From Clostridia bacterium (GTDB lineage Bacteria > Bacillota > DSM-521 > Neomoorellales > SLTJ01): a DNA stretch of 12,051 nt. The first letter of the stretch is position 1. Each line of letters begins with the position of its first letter. The position numbers and the translations under genes were made by a program. This document shows positions 8,927 to 12,051 of the stretch, in pieces. Location: NCBI GenBank assembly GCA_014360105.1, contig JACIYD010000019.1, forward strand, positions 1 through 12,051. Direction: 5' to 3'. The notes below the pieces were generated by a model. The model made no database searches, was not told the origin of the DNA, and saw only the letters and a list, made by a program, of their open reading frames with translations.

Positions 8927-8955
8927 TTGGACGGCCTTCCGGGGTCGAATAAAAT
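8927..8955 (+). promoter_or_regulatory. Possible promoter upstream of cas6
   Basis: TTGGAC (8927-8932), a 17-nt spacer and TAAAAT (8950-8955) make a moderate sigma-A promoter. The -10 box matches 5 of 6, but the -35 box only 3 of 6. The expected start near 8962 would leave a leader of about 20 nt before the ATG at 8983, and that leader contains no recognisable Shine-Dalgarno sequence. Confidence 0.5.
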
Positions 8956-8982
8956 CGTTTTGAGACGCGCGAAAATTCACCC

Positions 8983-9978
8983 ATGTTTACTAATATTCCT
9001 TGCCCAAAGGGCTTCACGCTTACTTACTATAACATTCGGCTGGTGGCCGGCCCGCACGGTCTGGTTCTACCGGCCTACAAGGGGGCCACCTTCCGGGGCG
9101 GTTTTGCCGGAACCTTCCGCCGGCTTGTTTGCAGCATGGGACGGCAGGAGTGCAAGTCCTGCCCCGCGAAGCGGAACTGCCCCTATGCCCTCGTCTTTGA
9201 GAGCGAGCCACCTGCCGGTGCGGCGGCCCTACATAAATACGAGAGTATTCCGCGGCCTTTCTTGCTGGAGCCGCCCCTTGAGGAAAAGCAAGTATATGCT
9301 CCGGGTGAGGCGCTGACTTTTAGGCTCGTGCTCATTGGTGTGGCGGCGAAGTTGTTGCCTTATTTTGTCGTGACCCTCGACGAATTCGCCCGCCTTGGCA
9401 TCGGGCGGGGAAGGCGCCCCTTTGCCCTGGACGAGATCGCCGCCGTCAACCCCCTCACCGGCGAGAGGGCGGTGATCTACCATGGGGCCGACCGGGTGGT
9501 GCGCCCGGCAGAACTTGCGGTGACGGCGGAAGCCGTCTGGGCACGCGCGGCCGAAGAGGCCGGTGCCGCTGACGCCTCTGGTTTGAGAATCACCTTTGTT
9601 ACCCCCACGCGCATTACCTACGAGGGCCAGTCTACCCGGAGCCCGGAGTTTCACACCCTCGTGCGCAACCTGCTCCGCCGCGTTTCTTCCCTCTGTTATT
9701 TCTACCACGGGTTCGCCTACAAGGCGGACTTCCCCGCCATCATCCGCCGGGCAGAAGCAGTCTCGCTCGTCGAGGACCGGACGCACTGGCACTGCTGGGA
9801 GCGCTACTCCTCCCGTCAGAAAAAGAGGATCCCCGCGGAAGGCTTCGTCGGGGAAGCCGTCTACCGGGGGCCGATCGGGGAGTTCGTTCCCCTCTTGCGC
9901 CTGGGGGAGCTGATTCATCTGGGCAAAGGCACGGTCTTCGGGCAGGGGAAATTTTTGGGGAAGATACAAGGGATATAG
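8983..9978 (+). CDS. cas6: CRISPR RNA-processing endoribonuclease Cas6 (RAMP family)
   Basis: This 331-aa protein is a Cas6 of the PF10040 type, which cuts the CRISPR precursor RNA within the repeats to release guide RNAs for type I and type III systems. The N-terminal part has LPAYKGATFRGGFAGTFRRLVC (about 29-50), the usual 'pyKGstlRGaf' region of this family, followed by a cysteine cluster Cys50, Cys57, Cys60, Cys66 ending in CPYALVFE. The middle part carries ITFVTPTRITYEGQ and the RRVSSLCYFYHG helix. The C-terminus ends with the RAMP glycine-rich loop HLGKGTVFGQGKF (312-324). A general base is not certain; His25 is one candidate. The ATG at 8983 matches the family N-terminus but has no clear ribosome binding site. 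No other cas gene and no repeat array is in the window, so the gene is isolated on this side; a toxin-antitoxin pair and a WYL regulator follow. Confidence 0.92.
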   Translation: MFTNIPCPKGFTLTYYNIRLVAGPHGLVLPAYKGATFRGGFAGTFRRLVCSMGRQECKSCPAKRNCPYALVFESEPPAGAAALHKYESIPRPFLLEPPLEEKQVYAPGEALTFRLVLIGVAAKLLPYFVVTLDEFARLGIGRGRRPFALDEIAAVNPLTGERAVIYHGADRVVRPAELAVTAEAVWARAAEEAGAADASGLRITFVTPTRITYEGQSTRSPEFHTLVRNLLRRVSSLCYFYHGFAYKADFPAIIRRAEAVSLVEDRTHWHCWERYSSRQKKRIPAEGFVGEAVYRGPIGEFVPLLRLGELIHLGKGTVFGQGKFLGKIQGI

Positions 9979-10001
9979 CCTTCCGGAATTGCAGAGGAAG
10001 G
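9979..10001 (+). terminator. Weak hairpin directly after cas6
   Basis: CCTTCC (9979-9984) and GGAAGG (9996-10001) can pair around an 11-nt loop, starting at the base after the cas6 stop codon. There is no T-run, so termination is uncertain. Confidence 0.3.
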
Positions 10002-10030
10002 TCTTGGAGGAAATTTAGGGGGTATGGGAC

Positions 10031-10060
10031 TTGACGTAGGTGCGGGAGCTGTAATACGAT
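10031..10060 (+). promoter_or_regulatory. Promoter of the toxin-antitoxin pair
   Basis: TTGACG (10031-10036, 5 of 6 matches), an 18-nt spacer and TACGAT (10055-10060, 4 of 6) form a plausible sigma-A promoter. The -10 box covers the first possible ATG (10059), so the transcript (start near 10067) would use the ATG at 10092. Autoregulation by the antitoxin is usual for such modules but no operator was identified. Confidence 0.55.
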
Positions 10061-10091
10061 GGGCTTATCGATAGCCGAAAGGGTGGCCGGG

Positions 10092-10298
10092 ATGGAAGTC
10101 ACGGTGTCAAAAAAGTACCAGGTGGTAATCCCTAAGGAAATCCGCGAGCGCCTGGGCATTCGCAAGGGACAGAAACTAAGCGTGTTCCTTAAAGGTAATG
10201 TTCTCAATCTCGTTCCCCAACCCTCATTAGAAGAGATGCGTGGTTTCTTGCGGGGCATGGATCTCAGTGGCTGGCGCGAGGAGGAAGACAGAATTTGA
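10092..10298 (+). CDS. AbrB/MazE/SpoVT-family antitoxin
   Basis: This 68-aa protein is a swapped-hairpin AbrB-type DNA-binding protein: VTVSKKYQVVIPKEIRERLGIRKGQKLSVFLKGNVLNLVP is the full domain (about residues 3-42). The C-terminal tail (SLEEMRGFLRGMDLSGWREEEDRI) is the flexible, acidic part that in related modules wraps and inhibits the toxin. The ATG at 10092 is preferred, with the AAGGGTGG run (10079-10086) 5 nt upstream; an ATG at 10059 would add 11 residues but lies within the likely -10 box. The stop overlaps the VapC-like start by 4 nt (TTGA), the classic antitoxin-first toxin-antitoxin arrangement. Expected role: neutralise the toxin and repress its own promoter. Family assignment is firm, pairing with the PIN toxin nearly so. 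Confidence 0.9.
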   Translation: MEVTVSKKYQVVIPKEIRERLGIRKGQKLSVFLKGNVLNLVPQPSLEEMRGFLRGMDLSGWREEEDRI

Positions 10299-10678
10299 TT
10301 GTGGTCGATTCCTGCGGGTGGTTGGAATTCTATGCCGATGGACCACTGGCGGAAGAATATGCAAAATACCTTATTGATCTGGAGGCCGTAGTTACGCCGG
10401 CGCTGGTAATCTACGAAGTATATAAGAAGGTTAAGCGGGAAAGGGGCGAGCCCGACGCCTTGATGGCGGTCGGCCCGATGCAAAAGACGCTCATCGTCCC
10501 GTTTGATACCCGGGTCGGACTTCTCGCCGCCGATCTGAGCCTGGCCTTTAATTTGCCGTTGGCCGATGCCGCAATTTATGCCACGGCTCAACTCCACAAT
10601 TGCAATGTCGTTACCAGTGACCAACACTTTAAGGAATTGCCGGGTGTCATCTACCTGCGTCCGCCCCAGAGTATCTGA
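10295..10678 (+). CDS. PIN-domain ribonuclease toxin, VapC family
   Basis: This 127-aa protein has the PIN nuclease fold of VapC toxins, magnesium-dependent RNases that stop translation by cutting tRNA or rRNA. All four acidic active-site residues are visible: Asp5 (MIVVDS), Glu41 (VIYEVYKK), Asp91 (LADAAIYATA) and Asp109 (VTSDQHF), so the toxin appears intact. The start is TTG 10295, which gives the canonical MIVVDSCGWLEFYADGP and overlaps the antitoxin stop by 4 nt; GGAGG (10280-10284) lies 10 nt upstream. The antitoxin is AbrB-like and not the RHH type, a frequent combination. The RNA target cannot be predicted. No convincing terminator follows; a 5-bp stem AGCGG (10713-10717) / CCGCT (10726-10730) is the nearest structure. 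Confidence 0.93.
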   Translation: MIVVDSCGWLEFYADGPLAEEYAKYLIDLEAVVTPALVIYEVYKKVKRERGEPDALMAVGPMQKTLIVPFDTRVGLLAADLSLAFNLPLADAAIYATAQLHNCNVVTSDQHFKELPGVIYLRPPQSI

Positions 10679-11059
10679 CTTTGGCGATGAAGAAACACTG
10701 CATTTGACTTGTAGCGGAGAATTCCCCGCTTCCCCGGAGGCACTTATTCCTATTCCTCTTAACAGAAAAAACCGAATAACCGGCAATTAAACTGAACGCT
10801 AGTTGCAGTGAAGTAGATTAAACTCGGGCTGGGTGCATCTTTGCTGGCGGCCCATGCAGCCACATCCGACCTCCGGCGGTCATGTGCGGGCCAAGGAGTA
10901 ATTAGACCGGGTAATTGCTGTGCCTCGGCGAGATCCTGCCCTTGTTTTTCGAGCCACATTGTTGCTTCATTCTCGAGCAAGGTGGGGTGTCCACCTCTGG
11001 TGCACCAAGATGGCATTGAACTCCCTGGTTGAAGACGGTTTGGGCAATGGGGGAGAGTA
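10679..11059 (+). other. Gene-free stretch between the PIN toxin and the WYL regulator (381 nt)
   Basis: No coding gene is supported. GC is about 52% by hand count (10681-11040), clearly below the neighbours, and lowest around 10741-10800. Visible structures are an AGGTGG (10980-10985) / CCACCT (10991-10996) hairpin with a 5-nt loop, a palindrome GGTGCACC (10999-11006) just after it, and an imperfect stem CCTTG (10940-10944) plus CGAG (10950-10953) with CTCG (10972-10975) plus CAAGG (10978-10982). The - strand has a frame open over most of it, but its protein matches no family I know. It may be a decayed gene, an RNA, or a regulatory region for the WYL gene. Confidence 0.6.
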
Positions 11060-12046
11060 ATGTCCGGGCGGCAGCAGCTAGAGCGCATCCTCGAAATCGA
11101 CCGCCAGATTCGCGCCGGCGGGTATCCCAACGCCCGCCGCCTGGCGCGGCAACTGGAGGTGAGCGAGCGCACCGTCTACCAGGACCGGCAGTTCCTCCTG
11201 GACCGGCTGCGCGCGCCCCTGGCGTACGACCGGCGGCGCGGCGGGTGGTACTACACCGATCCCACCTGGGTGCTGCCCTCGGTGCTGATGACCGAGGGAG
11301 AGCTTCTGGCCTTCTTCCTGAGCGTGGAAGTGGCGCGCCGCTACCTGGGCACGGCGTTCGAAGCCCCGCTGCGCGCGGCGGTGGCCAAGATCACCGCCGG
11401 ACTGAAGGACAAAGTGACCGTTTCCCTGGAGGAGCTGAGGTCTTGCTACACCTTCGCCACCTCGCCCGTTGTCGCCGTCAGGGAGGAGTTGCTCCTAGAT
11501 CTCGACCGCGCCATCCGGGAGCGACGGCGTGTGCGCTTGGAGTACTATACCGCCAGCCGCGACGTGCAGCAGACGCGAGTGGTCGAGCCGTACCATCTGT
11601 ATAACCTCCGGGGCGACTGGTACCTGATCGCGTTCGATCACCTGCGGCAAGCCGTGCGCACCTTCCATGCCGGCCGGGTGGGCTGGTGGGAGATACTGCC
11701 GGAGAAGTTCACGCGTGACCCGAACTTTTCCGTGGAGCGCTGGATGGCGCAGGCCTTTCAGGTGGAGCGCGGGGAGGAGCCCGTGGAGGTAGTCATCCGC
11801 TTTGACGCCTACCAGGCGCGCTACATCCGCGAGCGCCGCTGGCACGCCACCCAGACGGTGGAAGAGTTGCCCGACGGCGGTTTGATCCTGCGCTTTAAGA
11901 CCGGCGGCCTGGCGGAGGTCAGGCGGTGGGTGATGGGGTACGGCAGCCACGCGGAGGTGCTTGCCCCGGAGAGCCTGCGGGAGGAAGTGGCCGCGGAGGC
12001 ACATGCGGTCGTGAGAATATACGGGGCTACGTCGGGCGGGAGATGA
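11060..12046 (+). CDS. WYL-domain transcriptional regulator (HTH-WYL-WCX)
   Basis: This 328-aa protein has the standard three-part layout of WYL regulators. Residues about 5-60 form a DeoR-type winged helix-turn-helix (NARRLARQLEVSERTVYQDRQFL, recognition helix about 35-47). The WYL domain (about 140-215) contains the name-giving Trp187-Tyr188-Leu189 in GDWYLIAFD, with the conserved VVEPYHLYNLRG just before it. The C-terminal WCX region (about 240-320) contains WVMGYGSHAEVLAPESLREEV. WYL domains sense nucleic acid or nucleotide ligands, and such regulators often sit beside CRISPR-Cas and other defence genes. The ATG at 11060 is preceded by GGGGGAGAG (11049-11057). The stop at 12044-12046 lies 5 nt before the window end, so any regulated operon on this strand is just out of view. 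It probably acts on that operon or on cas6, but no operator is identified. Confidence 0.93.
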   Translation: MSGRQQLERILEIDRQIRAGGYPNARRLARQLEVSERTVYQDRQFLLDRLRAPLAYDRRRGGWYYTDPTWVLPSVLMTEGELLAFFLSVEVARRYLGTAFEAPLRAAVAKITAGLKDKVTVSLEELRSCYTFATSPVVAVREELLLDLDRAIRERRRVRLEYYTASRDVQQTRVVEPYHLYNLRGDWYLIAFDHLRQAVRTFHAGRVGWWEILPEKFTRDPNFSVERWMAQAFQVERGEEPVEVVIRFDAYQARYIRERRWHATQTVEELPDGGLILRFKTGGLAEVRRWVMGYGSHAEVLAPESLREEVAAEAHAVVRIYGATSGGR

Positions 12047-12051
12047 ACCGG

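Noticed and set aside
9740..10786. 348-codon open frame on the - strand
   Set aside because: It crosses the end of cas6 and the whole toxin-antitoxin pair in antisense; the + strand genes have clear motifs and this frame has none.
10759..11172. 137-codon open frame on the - strand over the low-GC gap
   Set aside because: It begins inside the WYL gene, has no recognisable domain in any of the three - strand frames, and codon use looks random; a decayed gene remains possible.

Overview
The window reads as a chromosomal segment of a GC-rich, spore-forming, probably thermophilic Clostridia-type Firmicute (the Moorella/Ammonifex/Desulfotomaculum-like neighbourhood). This is an inference from the gene order Lon-family protease - dnaB - ... 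- purA, the sporeformer-type Lon-like protease, the spore/cell-wall style GH18 protein, strong purine-rich Shine-Dalgarno sequences and heavy use of TTG and GTG starts. All eleven supported genes lie on the + strand. I saw no rRNA, tRNA, insertion sequence or CRISPR array.

Layout. Positions 2-4212 hold a housekeeping block: the 3' end of a Lon-family protease (LonC/LonB-like), the replicative helicase dnaB, an exported protein joining a copper-amine-oxidase-N ('stalk') domain to a GH18 glycosidase domain, and a small DUF2148 protein with a cysteine cluster. A well-formed sigma-A-type promoter at 4305-4333 with a GC-rich leader hairpin starts the next unit (4421-7113), in which a COG2509-type FAD-dependent dehydrogenase overlaps purA (adenylosuccinate synthase) by 13 nt. 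A 322-nt gap follows. It holds a G-quadruplex-capable run, an overlapping long-range stem, a clear extended -10 promoter and, only about 11 nt after the expected transcription start, a terminator-like hairpin. This gap leads into a KamA-family radical-SAM aminomutase (7436-8722) whose substrate-site residues (Lys349, Asn386) match glutamate 2,3-aminomutase rather than lysine 2,3-aminomutase.

The last part (8723-12046) has an accessory flavour: a stand-alone cas6 (CRISPR RNA-processing endoribonuclease), an AbrB/MazE-like antitoxin and VapC-like PIN toxin pair with a 4-nt overlap, a 381-nt gene-free stretch of clearly lower GC (about 52% by hand count for 10681-11040), and a complete WYL-domain transcriptional regulator. 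Cas6 plus a WYL regulator suggests the edge of a CRISPR-Cas or defence locus continuing past the right end, but no repeats or effector genes are visible here.

How the genes may work together: FAD dehydrogenase and purA are translationally coupled. The aminomutase probably has its own promoter and a regulated leader. The toxin-antitoxin pair has its own promoter, which also decides the antitoxin start. Most family calls are firm. Regulatory elements are read by eye and are less certain.
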